Shown here piece after piece: positions 8,049 to 16,624 of a stretch of DNA of 64,000 nucleotides. The number at the start of each line of letters is the position of its first letter. Positions within the stretch are counted from its first letter, which is position 1. The notes below the pieces were generated by a model. It ran no database searches and was not told the origin of the DNA. It saw only the letters and a list, made by a program, of their open reading frames with translations. Source of the DNA: Paractinoplanes bogorensis (GTDB lineage: Bacteria > Actinomycetota > Actinomycetes > Mycobacteriales > Micromonosporaceae). The stretch covers positions 216,773-280,772 of the forward strand of contig NZ_JAHKKG010000015.1 in the NCBI RefSeq assembly GCF_018829635.1. The letters are read 5' to 3'. The translations under genes were made by a program, and so were the position numbers.

Positions 8049-9663
8049 CCAGCAGCAGGACGACGCTCCAGCCGATCACCCGGCGGAACAGATCGCCCTC
8101 CTTGCCGGCCATGCCGACGGCCGACGCGGCGATGGCCAGGTTCTGCGGGCTGATCATCTTGCCGAGCACGCCGCCCGACGAGTTGGCCGCGGCCAGCAGC
8201 ACCGGGTCGAGGCCGGCCTTGGCCGCGGTCTGCACCTGCAGCGCCCCGAAGAGCGCGTTGGCCGAGGTGTCGGAACCGGTGACGGCCACCCCGATCCAGC
8301 CCAGGATCGAGGACAGGAAGACGAAGAAGCCGCCCGCCTGGGCCAGGAACACGCCGAGCGTGTTGGTCTGGCCGGACTGGTTGAGCACGTACGCGAGAGC
8401 CAGCACCGCCATCACGGTGACGATCGCGTGGCGCAACTCGACGTACGTCTGCCCGTAGGCCTTGATCGCCCGCCCGGGACGGACCCGCAGGACCACGGCG
8501 GTGAGGATGCCGGCCAAAATCATCAGGGTCCCCGCGGCGGGCAGCCAGCCCAGGGTGAACGTGGTCGAGGACAGGGGTTTGCCGTTGGCGCCGAGCACAT
8601 CGAGGCCGGGCCAGCCGAACGCCACCGTCCACGGTTCCTCGGCCAGCGCCGCCTTGACCGGGCCCAGGTTCACGATCGAGAAGATCACGATGATGATCAG
8701 GTACGGGGCGTAGGCGCGCAGCACTTCCACCGGCGCATCTCGTCTGGTGGCGACAGCCACGCCGCCGCCCCCTTCCACGGGCGGCTCGGGTTCTTTCTCA
8801 GCCGACAGATCGGGCGACTCGGCGGGTCGCCACACCCGGAGGAGCAGCATCACGGCCGCGGCGGCCAGCAGCGCGGCGATGATGTCGGTCAGCGGCACCG
8901 AGATGTAGTTGGACGCGACGAACTGCGACCCGGCGAACACCACCCCGGCCACCAGCGCGACCGGCCACGTCTGCCGCACCCCGCGCCGCCCGTCGATCAC
9001 CGCGACCAGCACCAGCGGCACGACCACGGCCAGCACCGGCGTCTGCCGCCCGACCATCGCGCCCAGCGTGTCGGTGTTGAGCCGCGGGTCGTCGGCCGCG
9101 CCCGCGGTCACCGTGCCCAGGGTGACGATGGGCGTGGCCAGCGCCCCGAACGCGACCGGCGCCGTGTTCGCGATCAGGGCCACGGCGGCCGCCTTGATCG
9201 GCTGGAATCCGAGCGCCATCAGCATCACCACGGTCACCGCCACCGGCGTACCGAAACCGGCCAGCGCCTCGAGCAGCGCGCCGAAGCAGAAGGCGACGAT
9301 CACCGCCTGGATCCGCATGTCCGGGCTGACCCGTTCCATCGAGCGGCGCAACACGTCGAAGTGCCCGCTGGCCACGGTCAGGTTGTAGACCCAGATCGCG
9401 TTGAGAACGATCCACAGGATCGGGAAGAAGCCGAACGCGGCGCCCTCGGTGGCCGACAGCAGCGCCTGCCCGGCCGGCATCGAGTAGACCGCCACGGCCA
9501 CCACCAGGGCCACCGCGAGCGAGATCACGCCGGCCAGCCAGGCCCGCATGCGCAGCACGCCGAGCAGCAGGAAGAGGGTGAGCAGCGGCAGCACTGCGAA
9601 GATCGCGGACACCGCGACCGAGTCGCCGACGGGGTCGGTCACGATCCGGAACTGATCGAACAT
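7981..9663 (-). CDS. lldP: L-lactate permease (LctP family)
   Basis: A 560-residue polytopic membrane protein with about 13-14 hydrophobic segments. Signature stretches of the lactate/glycolate permease family are visible, including ALLEALAGFGTPVAVT near residue 150, IANTAPVAFGALATPI, and near the C-terminus GVAVTGSDTSANALFGALQ and AANSSGGVLGKMISPQN. It should import L-lactate or glycolate with protons. The ATG at 9663 follows AAGGGA and opens MFDQFR, which fits the family; an upstream extension exists without support. A polar, Glu/Pro-rich insert lies in a mid-protein loop (about 295-320). No lactate dehydrogenase is adjacent. Confidence 0.92.
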   Translation of the reverse strand: MFDQFRIVTDPVGDSVAVSAIFAVLPLLTLFLLLGVLRMRAWLAGVISLAVALVVAVAVYSMPAGQALLSATEGAAFGFFPILWIVLNAIWVYNLTVASGHFDVLRRSMERVSPDMRIQAVIVAFCFGALLEALAGFGTPVAVTVVMLMALGFQPIKAAAVALIANTAPVAFGALATPIVTLGTVTAGAADDPRLNTDTLGAMVGRQTPVLAVVVPLVLVAVIDGRRGVRQTWPVALVAGVVFAGSQFVASNYISVPLTDIIAALLAAAAVMLLLRVWRPAESPDLSAEKEPEPPVEGGGGVAVATRRDAPVEVLRAYAPYLIIIVIFSIVNLGPVKAALAEEPWTVAFGWPGLDVLGANGKPLSSTTFTLGWLPAAGTLMILAGILTAVVLRVRPGRAIKAYGQTYVELRHAIVTVMAVLALAYVLNQSGQTNTLGVFLAQAGGFFVFLSSILGWIGVAVTGSDTSANALFGALQVQTAAKAGLDPVLLAAANSSGGVLGKMISPQNLAIAASAVGMAGKEGDLFRRVIGWSVVLLLVMCVLVTLQGTPVLSWMVPTTP

Positions 9664-9804
9664 GATCACTATCCCTTCGCCGCCCGAACCGTCATGGTCA
9701 CCCCGCACGAGCCCCGCCGCATCGGCACCCGACCGCGATCACCAATACGGAAAACACTCACATTTCCGGCGATACGCCGGTACGGTCGGAGCGGTGAGGT
9801 CACG

Positions 9805-10872
9805 ATGAGCACCGGCACGACCGCCGGCGGCCTGCCTCGGGTCCGGATCGGGCACGAGCAGTTCCTGGCCCTCGTCGACCACCTGCCCGCGGTCGTCTCG
9901 CTGCGCGACCAGCGGGGCCGCTATCTGCTGGTCAACCGCGAGTACGAGCGCCTGACCGGGCGGAACCGCGCCGACGTGACCGGGCTGACCGAGCACGACC
10001 TGTTCCCGGGCCCGATCGCCGACGGGTTCCGGGCCGGTGACCTGGCCGCGGTCGCGAGCGGCGGGCCGGTCGAGGCCGAGGAACAGATCCCAGGCGTGGA
10101 CGGCCTGCACACCTGCGCCACGGTGCGCTTCCCGCTGCTCGACGAGGCCGGACGGGCGTACGCGGTCTGCGGCATCTCGACCGACGTCACCGAACGCAAG
10201 CGGGCGGCCGAACTGGACGCGTTCTCGTACTCCGTCTCGCACGACCTGCGGGCACCCCTGCGCAGCCTCGAGGGGTTCAGCCAGATCCTGATCGAGGAGC
10301 ATGCGGACGAATTCGGCGAGGAGGCCCGGGGCTATCTCGACCGCATCCGGGCCAACGTCGAGCGGATGACCCGGATGTTCGACGCGCTGATGGAACTCTC
10401 CCAGGCCGATCGGTCCCAGCTGCGCCGCGAGCACACCGACGTGACCGCGCTGGCCCACGAGGTGGCCGACGAGCTGACCGCGACCGACCCCACCCGGCCC
10501 GTACGGTTCGACATCGCCGACGGCCTGGTCGCGCTGGGCGATCCGCAGCTGATCCGGATGGTGCTGCAGAACCTGCTCGGCAACGCCTACAAGTTCACCT
10601 CGAAACAGCCGGACGCGGTGATCAGCGTGACCGCCGAGGGCGACGACTTCCTCGTCCGCGACAACGGCGCCGGCTTCGACATGCGGCACGCGCGCCGGAT
10701 GTTCGACCCGTTCCAACGGCTGCACCCGGCCGGCGAGTTCGAGGGCACCGGCATCGGCCTGGCCCTCGTGCAGCGCATCGTCGCCCGGCACGGCGGCCGG
10801 ATCGAGGCCTCCGGAGAACCCGGCGCGGGGGCGACGATCCGGTTCGGTCTGGGTGATCGGGGGCTGGCATGA
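9805..10872 (+). CDS. PAS-domain sensor histidine kinase
   Basis: A 355-residue soluble kinase. Residues about 18-130 form a PAS sensor ending in the DVTERK linker; a HisKA dimerisation helix follows with the phospho-acceptor His146 in SYSVSHDLRAPLRSLEG, then an HATPase domain with N box (QNLLGNAYKFT), G1 (DNGAGFD) and G2 (GTGIGLALV). No transmembrane segment is seen, so it senses a cytoplasmic or light/redox signal. ATG 9805 follows GAGGT. Its last codon overlaps the start of the next gene by ATGA, so both kinases are made together and likely form one signalling unit. The H box resembles bacteriophytochrome-type kinases. Confidence 0.9.
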   Translation: MSTGTTAGGLPRVRIGHEQFLALVDHLPAVVSLRDQRGRYLLVNREYERLTGRNRADVTGLTEHDLFPGPIADGFRAGDLAAVASGGPVEAEEQIPGVDGLHTCATVRFPLLDEAGRAYAVCGISTDVTERKRAAELDAFSYSVSHDLRAPLRSLEGFSQILIEEHADEFGEEARGYLDRIRANVERMTRMFDALMELSQADRSQLRREHTDVTALAHEVADELTATDPTRPVRFDIADGLVALGDPQLIRMVLQNLLGNAYKFTSKQPDAVISVTAEGDDFLVRDNGAGFDMRHARRMFDPFQRLHPAGEFEGTGIGLALVQRIVARHGGRIEASGEPGAGATIRFGLGDRGLA

Positions 10873-12704
10873 CCTCCGTGCTGGTCGTCGACGACAACGA
10901 CGACGACGCCGTGCTGATCGGCCATTCGCTGGCCCGGGCCGGTCTGCGGGCCCGGGTGACCCGCGAGGACACCGCCGAAGGCATCGCCCGCGCCCTGACC
11001 ACCGAACGCGTCGACGTGGTGATCTGCGATTACAACCTTCCCGCCGTACGGGCGGAAGATGTGCTCACCCAGGTCCGGGCGCACGACGCCGACATCCCCT
11101 TCCTGCTCGTCTCGGGTCAGGTCGGCGAGGAGGTCGCGGCCGACCTGATGCGCGCCGGGGCCCGCGACTTCGTGCTCAAGGACCGGCTGGCCCGGCTCGC
11201 CCCGGCCGTGCAGCGCGAACTCGACGAGGCGGCCGAACGCCGCCGGCACCGCGGCTCCGAACTGGCACTGCGGCTGCTGGCCGAGCACGCCCACGACGTC
11301 ATCTTCCGCTACCGGCTGCACCCCGAGCCGGGCATGGAATACGTCAGCTCGGCCGTCGAGGCGATCACCGGCCACACGCCCGAGGAGTTCTACGCCGACC
11401 CGGCCCTGATCTTCCGGCTGGTCGAACCGGACGACCGCCCCCTGCTCGAACGCTCGTGGCAGTCCCAACAGCCCGGCATGCTGACGATCCGCTGGCGGCG
11501 GCGCGCGGGCGGACCGGCCTGGGTCGAGCAGCGGGCCAACGCGGTCAACGGTCCGGACGGGCGGCCGGTCGCCATCGAGGGGATCCTGCGGGACATCACC
11601 GAACGCGTACGGATGGAGGAACAGCTGCGGCAGGCCGAGCGCCTCGATTCCCTGGGCCGTCTGGCCGGCGGGATCGCGCACGACTTCAACAACATCCTGG
11701 CCGTCATCTCCGGATACGCCACGATGCTGACCGACGAGCTCGGCGCCGACCACGAGCTGCACACCGACGCCCAGGCCATCGCCCAGGCGGCGGCCCGGGG
11801 CAGCGGGCTGACCCGGCAGCTGCTCATCTTCAGCGGCCTCGAACCGTCGCGCCCCGAGACACTCGACCTGAACGCGTTCGCGACCGACATGCAGCGCCAG
11901 CTGACCCGCACCGTCGGCGACGACATCGAGCTGACCACGACGCTGTCGCTGGACCTGCCGCCGATCCGGATGGACCGCAGCAAACTCGAGCAGCTCGTGA
12001 TGAACGCGGCCGCCAACGCGGTGGCGGCGATGCCCGACGGCGGCCGCCTGACCCTGACGACCGAGGTGTCCCGCGAGACCGGCCAGGTGTGCCTGTCCAT
12101 CACGGACACCGGCTGCGGGATGGACCCGGCGGTGGCGGCGCGCGCGTTCGAGCCGTTCTTCACGACCAAGGGCCGGGGCCGCGGTACGGGGCTGGGCCTG
12201 GCCACCGCGTACGGGGTGATGACCGACGCCGGTGGCCACATCACGCTGGAGTCCGCGGTCGGCGCGGGCACGACGCTGCGGATCGAAATGCCCCCGGCCG
12301 AGGGGCCCGCGGCGGCCACCCTGGTGCGACGGCCCACGGCCGGCGGCAAGGTGCTGGTCGTCGAGGACGAGGACGGCGTCCGCGACATCGTCTGCCGGAT
12401 CCTGCGGCGCGCGGGCTACGAGGTGCGCGCGGCGGCCGACCCGGCCGAGGCGCTGCGCCTGGTCCGCGAGGAGAACCTGGCGATGGACGTGCTGGTCACC
12501 GACATCATCATGCCCGGCATGTCGGGCACCCAGCTGGCCGCCGAACTGCGCCGGGGCCGTCCCGACCTGCCGGTGCTGTTCATGTCGGGCTACACGAGCG
12601 GTTCGGCCCCGGGCGGCCAGGAACTGCCGGCCGACGCGCCGTTGCTGCACAAGCCCTTCCAGACCGACCACCTACTGAACGCCCTGCACCGCGTCATGCC
12701 CTGA
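10869..12704 (+). CDS. Hybrid response regulator / PAS / histidine kinase / receiver protein
   Basis: A 611-residue protein with four modules: receiver domain 1 (about 1-118, phospho-acceptor Asp54 in ICDYNLP), PAS (about 130-250), HisKA with His271 in GGIAHDFNNILAVISGYA plus HATPase (DTGCGMDP, GTGLGLATAYG), and receiver domain 2 (about 494-608, Asp545 in VTDIIMPGMSG, conserved Lys in HKPF). It has no DNA-binding output domain, so the phosphorelay must end in an unlinked partner or regulate by protein contact. The first receiver is a plausible target of the kinase encoded immediately upstream, with which it overlaps by four bases. Cytoplasmic, no membrane segment. Confidence 0.9.
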   Translation: MTSVLVVDDNDDDAVLIGHSLARAGLRARVTREDTAEGIARALTTERVDVVICDYNLPAVRAEDVLTQVRAHDADIPFLLVSGQVGEEVAADLMRAGARDFVLKDRLARLAPAVQRELDEAAERRRHRGSELALRLLAEHAHDVIFRYRLHPEPGMEYVSSAVEAITGHTPEEFYADPALIFRLVEPDDRPLLERSWQSQQPGMLTIRWRRRAGGPAWVEQRANAVNGPDGRPVAIEGILRDITERVRMEEQLRQAERLDSLGRLAGGIAHDFNNILAVISGYATMLTDELGADHELHTDAQAIAQAAARGSGLTRQLLIFSGLEPSRPETLDLNAFATDMQRQLTRTVGDDIELTTTLSLDLPPIRMDRSKLEQLVMNAAANAVAAMPDGGRLTLTTEVSRETGQVCLSITDTGCGMDPAVAARAFEPFFTTKGRGRGTGLGLATAYGVMTDAGGHITLESAVGAGTTLRIEMPPAEGPAAATLVRRPTAGGKVLVVEDEDGVRDIVCRILRRAGYEVRAAADPAEALRLVREENLAMDVLVTDIIMPGMSGTQLAAELRRGRPDLPVLFMSGYTSGSAPGGQELPADAPLLHKPFQTDHLLNALHRVMP

Positions 12705-12707
12705 CCG

Positions 12708-12723
12708 GCCCGGCCGGCCGGGC
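12708..12723. terminator. GC-rich palindrome after the hybrid kinase
   Basis: A perfect 16-base palindrome (GCCCGGCC/GGCCGGGC) starts 4 bases after the kinase stop. It lacks a T tract, so terminator function is only a possibility. Confidence 0.35.
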
Positions 12724-12796
12724 GTCACGCCATTCCTGAGTCTGCTGCTCACCCGACGGCCGGTTGATGGTCACCTGGGCCACTTAGCGTCGGCGG

Positions 12797-13390
12797 GTGC
12801 GGATCGCCGAGTACGTGCTTCTCTTCTTCGGGCTGGTCGGGCTCTACATCGCGGTGCACGTGCCCGGCGGGCCGATTCCGGTGCTGCTCGTGGCGGCGGT
12901 CGCCATCGTCATCTATCTGCGGCGGCATGCCGTGCCGTTGCTCGGCCCGGTCAGCGGGCTGCGCGGTGTCTTCGGGCTGTGGGCCCTGGTCTCGATTCTG
13001 ACCGTGGTGGCGGTCGCTCTCTTCGACCGGGCGAACCTGTTCATCCTGCCCCGCGAGAACCCGGGTCTCTGGCTGCTGATCTGTGTGTTCTATCCGCTGG
13101 CGTCGGTCTATCCGCAGGAACTGCTCTATCGCGGCTTTCTTCAGCACCGGTACGCCTCGGTCTTCGGCACCGGTCGGGGCATCGCGGCGGCCGGGGCGGT
13201 CGCTTTCGGGTTCGCGCATCTGCTCTTCGGCAACGTGATCGCCGTCGTCGCCACCGTTGTCGGTGGCTGGCTGTTCGCTCGGCGTTACCAGAAGACCGGA
13301 TCGCTGCTCGTCGTCTCGATCGAGCACGCGCTCTACGGCATCACCATCTTCACCGTCGGATTGGGGCAGTACTTCTATCACGGGGCCTGA
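12797..13390 (+). CDS. CPBP-family intramembrane metalloprotease
   Basis: A 197-residue integral membrane protein with about six hydrophobic helices. The CPBP (CaaX protease and bacteriocin-processing, formerly Abi) motifs are present: a PQELLYRGFL segment corresponding to EExxxR, in which the first Glu is Gln, FGFAHLLFGN corresponding to FxxxH, and EHALYG. The missing first glutamate may reduce catalytic metal handling, although variation at this site is known in the family. The start is a GTG after a weak ribosome site. It faces the pectate lyase gene and shares the terminator hairpin between them. The substrate is unknown. Confidence 0.8.
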   Translation: MRIAEYVLLFFGLVGLYIAVHVPGGPIPVLLVAAVAIVIYLRRHAVPLLGPVSGLRGVFGLWALVSILTVVAVALFDRANLFILPRENPGLWLLICVFYPLASVYPQELLYRGFLQHRYASVFGTGRGIAAAGAVAFGFAHLLFGNVIAVVATVVGGWLFARRYQKTGSLLVVSIEHALYGITIFTVGLGQYFYHGA

Positions 13391-13400
13391 CGTTTATTGA

Positions 13401-13428
13401 CCGGCCGGGGCTCCCCTACCCCGGCCGG
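13401..13428. terminator. Bidirectional terminator hairpin between convergent genes
   Basis: CCGGCCGGGG at 13401-13410 pairs perfectly with CCCCGGCCGG at 13419-13428 across an 8-base loop, between the 3' ends of the CPBP gene and the pectate lyase gene. No strong T tract is seen. Confidence 0.6.
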
Positions 13429-13438
13429 CGACTCGGTT

Positions 13439-14890
13439 CTACTGGCCGATGTTGGCCTGCGGACCCGCGTACGTCTTGAGCAGGCTCGGGACGTCGGCGG
13501 CCGGATCCAGCGTGTAGGGGTAGAAGCTGCTCGGCGTGAAAGCGGAACCGTTCGTCTGCTGCTTGCCCGAACTGTTCACGACGATGCTGCCGCTCTGCTT
13601 GAGCTGGGCGGCCGACGTGTCGTTGTAGTACGGGTTCTTCACGTTGTCGAAGTAGCTGTTCTCGAGCACCAGCTTGGTGCTGCCGCGCGACAGATTCCCG
13701 TACGACGTGATGTTCTGCAGATAGTTGTTGTAGAGGTGGGCGTAGGCGACGTTGTCGACGCTCGGATTGCGCTGGTTGGTGTCGTGCAGCCAGTTGTGGT
13801 GGATCGTCATCCGCGCGGTCACGTTGTCGGTCCAGCCGATGCCGAACGACTTGTTGTTGTTCGACAGCACGTTCCACGACACGGTCAGATAGGTGGTGTC
13901 CTTGCGGCTGTCGATCGAACCGTCGTTCATCCGCGTGATCGTGTTGTGGTCGATCCAGATGTGGTCGGCCGTGTCCATCTGGATGCCGTCGAAGTCGTAG
14001 ACCTTGTCGTCCGGGTCGTCGTCCGGCATCGCGGTGTCGCGGATGGTCAGGTTGCGGATGATGACGTTGCGGACGCCCTCACCCAGGAAGAAGCCGCCGC
14101 CGACGATGTGGCCGCTGGTGCCGACGCCGACGATGGTCTTGTTCGACTTGACCTTGAGCTCGGTGCCCTTGGGCGTGATGGTGACGGCGCCGGACACCCG
14201 GATGATGTACGGCTCGGTCGCGGTCACGTATTTGTTGAGGTCGGCCTGGTTGCTGACCGTTACGGTCGTGCCGCCCGCGCCGCCGGTCGTGCCGCCGCCC
14301 GTGGCCGCGAAGCCGTCGGGGGTGGACGGCCACGTCCGTTGATTTGTGGCGGCCGCGTTGAAGGCCCACTGTTTGTTGCTGTTGGCCGTACACGTCTCCT
14401 GGATGATCGCGGCGCCGGACGCGGTGGACGCGTCCTTGTCGCTGATGCACAGGCCGTTGCCGACGTTGATGATCTGGTAGGTGCCGCTGCCGCTCGGGCT
14501 CACGCGCCACTGCTGGTTGGTCTGGGTGCTCGCGCAACCCCACTGCTGCAACTGGACGCCGCTCGCGGTTGATGCGCCGGGGACGTCGATGCACTTGCTG
14601 CTGCTGACGTTCTGGAGCAGGTAGTTGGACCCGGCCGCGACCAGCTTGAACTGCTGCCAGTTGGCGCCGTCGGTGCAGCCCCACTGCTGGAGCAGGGCGC
14701 CGTTGGCGCTGCTGGCTCCGGGGACGTCGATGCACTTGCCGCTCTTGGTGACGGCCAGGTAGTAGGTGCCGCCGGCCGTAGGCGTGGTCGCGGCGGCTGA
14801 CGGGAGCATGGAGACTCCGATCAGCGCGGTTGGCACCGCGATCACGGCCACGACGGCGTACGGGAAACGGGTCTTGATCTTGGTTTTCAT
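13439..14890 (-). CDS. Secreted pectate lyase (PL1) with N-terminal ricin-type lectin domain
   Basis: A 483-residue secreted protein: signal peptide (1-34), a beta-trefoil ricin/CBM13 lectin (about 38-180, three repeats with QQWGC/QW motifs), a short Gly/Thr linker, then a PL1 right-handed beta-helix lyase (about 205-483). Calcium-binding and active-site landmarks of PL1 are visible: DGIQMDTADHIWIDHNTI, DGSIDSRKDTTYLTVSWN and TIHHNWLHDTNQRNPS. It cleaves de-esterified polygalacturonate by beta-elimination. It is the second gene of an operon with the pectinesterase, whose stop lies 9 bases upstream of its ATG, matching the order of action (demethylate, then cleave). Confidence 0.93.
   Translation of the reverse strand: MKTKIKTRFPYAVVAVIAVPTALIGVSMLPSAAATTPTAGGTYYLAVTKSGKCIDVPGASSANGALLQQWGCTDGANWQQFKLVAAGSNYLLQNVSSSKCIDVPGASTASGVQLQQWGCASTQTNQQWRVSPSGSGTYQIINVGNGLCISDKDASTASGAAIIQETCTANSNKQWAFNAAATNQRTWPSTPDGFAATGGGTTGGAGGTTVTVSNQADLNKYVTATEPYIIRVSGAVTITPKGTELKVKSNKTIVGVGTSGHIVGGGFFLGEGVRNVIIRNLTIRDTAMPDDDPDDKVYDFDGIQMDTADHIWIDHNTITRMNDGSIDSRKDTTYLTVSWNVLSNNNKSFGIGWTDNVTARMTIHHNWLHDTNQRNPSVDNVAYAHLYNNYLQNITSYGNLSRGSTKLVLENSYFDNVKNPYYNDTSAAQLKQSGSIVVNSSGKQQTNGSAFTPSSFYPYTLDPAADVPSLLKTYAGPQANIGQ
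14355..14773 (-). repeat. Lectin-domain direct repeat, copy A
   Basis: The region encoding the ricin-type lectin of the pectate lyase is nearly identical, without indels, to 15810-16228 in the neighbouring pectinesterase gene (constant offset 1455 bases, differences mostly silent). It is a domain duplication kept similar by recent copying or gene conversion. Confidence 0.8.
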
Positions 14891-14899
14891 CAGTCTCCC

Positions 14900-16345
14900 T
14901 CAGCCGACCGGGTTCCAGCCGTCGGTGCCGGCCAGGTATTTCTGCGGGGTGTAGTTGGCGGCCTGCGAATCGCTCAGTTGCGGCCGGTTGCTGTTGGTGC
15001 CCGCGCCCGCGCCGGTGTTCTTGTATTCGCTGAAGCGCGCGTTCTGCCAGACGTTGCCGGACATGTCGATCCACGGCTGCGCGGTCTTGAGCGTGGCGCT
15101 CAGGTTCGACTCGCGATAGAGCACCTGCGCGTTCGGCCGCCACGGACGGCCGAGTTGCGTGACGTTGTTCGCCGCGCCGGTGATCGTGCATTGATAGAAC
15201 AGCAGGCCGTACGTCTTGGCGGCGTCGGTGCTGGCGGCGGCGATCGGTCCACCACTGCTGCGCTTCTCATAGATCGTGGTGCCGTGGAACACGGTGGTCG
15301 CGCCGCCGAAGATGAAGTCGACCGTGCCCTCGACGTACGAGTTCCTGACGTACGAGCGGTTGTTGTTGACCAGGAACGTGTCCTGGTTGCCGAGGAAGCG
15401 CACGTTGGTGAACACCGAGCGGTCCGCGTTCAGGTTGACCGCCACGGCCTGGCTGCCCTCGCCGTAGTCGTTGGAGAACGTCAGGTTCGTGGCCGCGAAG
15501 TCGTGCCCGTCGAGGAACGCGGTGGCGCTGCCCGACGTGCCGTAGCCGCCGGCGCTGCTGTGGTTGTTGACGATCACGGTCTGGCTCGCGCTCGCACCGA
15601 GCCCCTGAAGCGTCACGTACGGCTTGTTGGACGGCACGGTGACGATCTCGCGGTAGGTGCCGGCCTTGATCGTGATGACGCGCCGGGTGGTGTTGTTCGC
15701 CGGGACGGCATCGATCGCGGCCTGGACGGTCGTGTACTGGCCGGTGCCGTCCTTGGCGACGGTCGCGTTCGCCGGTGCAGCCGTCGTCGGCGCCGGGCCT
15801 CCCGCTGCCGGATTGAACGCCCACTGCTTGTTGCTGTTCGCGGTGCACGTTTCCTGGATGATCGCGGCGCCGGACGCGGTGGACGCATCCTTGTCGCTGA
15901 TGCACAGGCCGCTGCCGACGTTGATGATCTGGAACGTGTTCGTGCCACTCGCGGCCAGGCGCCACTGCTGATTGGTCTGGGCGCTCGCGCAACCCCACTG
16001 CTGCAGCTGGACGCCGCTGGTGGTGGATCCGCCCGGGACGTCGATGCACTTGCTGCTGCTGATGTTCTGGAGCAGGTAGTTGGAGCCGGCGGCGACCAGC
16101 TTGAACTGCTGCCAGTTGGCGCCGTCGGTGCAGCCCCACTGCTGGAGCAGCGCACCGTTCGCGGTGGAGGCGCCGGGGACGTCGATGCACTTGCCGCTCT
16201 TGGTGACGGCCAGATAGTAGGTGCCGCCGGTCGCGGGCAGGGTCGCCGCGTCGGACGGCCGCACGCCGACGGCGATCGCGGCGGTGGCGGCCGCGATCGC
16301 CAGGGTGGTGACGAGGAGGCGCCTTCTCAGGGGTGTTCGGGACAA
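14900..16345 (-). CDS. Secreted pectinesterase (CE8) with N-terminal ricin-type lectin domain
   Basis: A 481-residue secreted enzyme: signal peptide (about 1-33), ricin/CBM13 lectin (about 38-180), linker, then a CE8 methylesterase beta-helix (about 195-480). CE8 motifs are complete: GTYREIV, the QAVAVNLNADRS segment with the oxyanion Gln, GNQDTFL with catalytic Asp, GTVDFIFGGA with the second Asp, and LGRPW with the substrate Arg. It removes methyl esters from pectin, creating substrate for the downstream pectate lyase. First gene of a two-gene operon, preceded at 16379-16392 by a CebR-like operator and divergent from a membrane-linked sigma factor carrying a pectate-lyase-like ectodomain. 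Confidence 0.93.
   Translation of the reverse strand: MSRTPLRRRLLVTTLAIAAATAAIAVGVRPSDAATLPATGGTYYLAVTKSGKCIDVPGASTANGALLQQWGCTDGANWQQFKLVAAGSNYLLQNISSSKCIDVPGGSTTSGVQLQQWGCASAQTNQQWRLAASGTNTFQIINVGSGLCISDKDASTASGAAIIQETCTANSNKQWAFNPAAGGPAPTTAAPANATVAKDGTGQYTTVQAAIDAVPANNTTRRVITIKAGTYREIVTVPSNKPYVTLQGLGASASQTVIVNNHSSAGGYGTSGSATAFLDGHDFAATNLTFSNDYGEGSQAVAVNLNADRSVFTNVRFLGNQDTFLVNNNRSYVRNSYVEGTVDFIFGGATTVFHGTTIYEKRSSGGPIAAASTDAAKTYGLLFYQCTITGAANNVTQLGRPWRPNAQVLYRESNLSATLKTAQPWIDMSGNVWQNARFSEYKNTGAGAGTNSNRPQLSDSQAANYTPQKYLAGTDGWNPVG
15810..16228 (-). repeat. Lectin-domain direct repeat, copy B
   Basis: Second copy of the duplicated lectin-coding block (see 14355-14773), in the pectinesterase gene. 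Confidence 0.8.
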
Positions 16346-16378
16346 CCCCTTGTCCTCTCGCTAGTCTGTCCCGGGATT

Positions 16379-16392
16379 TGGGAGCGCTCCCG
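16379..16392. promoter_or_regulatory. CebR/CelR-like operator upstream of the pectinase operon
   Basis: TGGGAGCGCTCCCG matches the 14-base CebR/CelR palindrome at 13 of 14 positions. It lies 34 bases upstream of the pectinesterase start and in the same intergenic region as the divergent sigma-factor gene, so a LacI-family repressor bound here could control either or both. Confidence 0.7.
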
Positions 16393-16624
16393 GAAAGTGA
16401 CGCTGTGCTGTCGCCACCGCGGGGAATCGGCGGCACCCTGGTAGATGCGCGGTTGGCGCCGCGACAACAGGAATCGCCAAGATTTCTTCGGCGGGCGGCC
16501 TCTTTACAGGTAGGAGGCCTGGTGACAGCATCGGCGCACTCGTTCCGGCCGGGAATTCAATAGACATGCGTGGATTCCATGGGTCGGCCCGCGCCTCGCG
16601 TGGGAACGAATGAGGGAGCATGCG

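Noticed and set aside
8428..9804. Large upstream extension of the PAS kinase frame
   Set aside because: It is antisense to the lactate permease and carries no domain; ATG 9805 with GAGGT is the sensible start.
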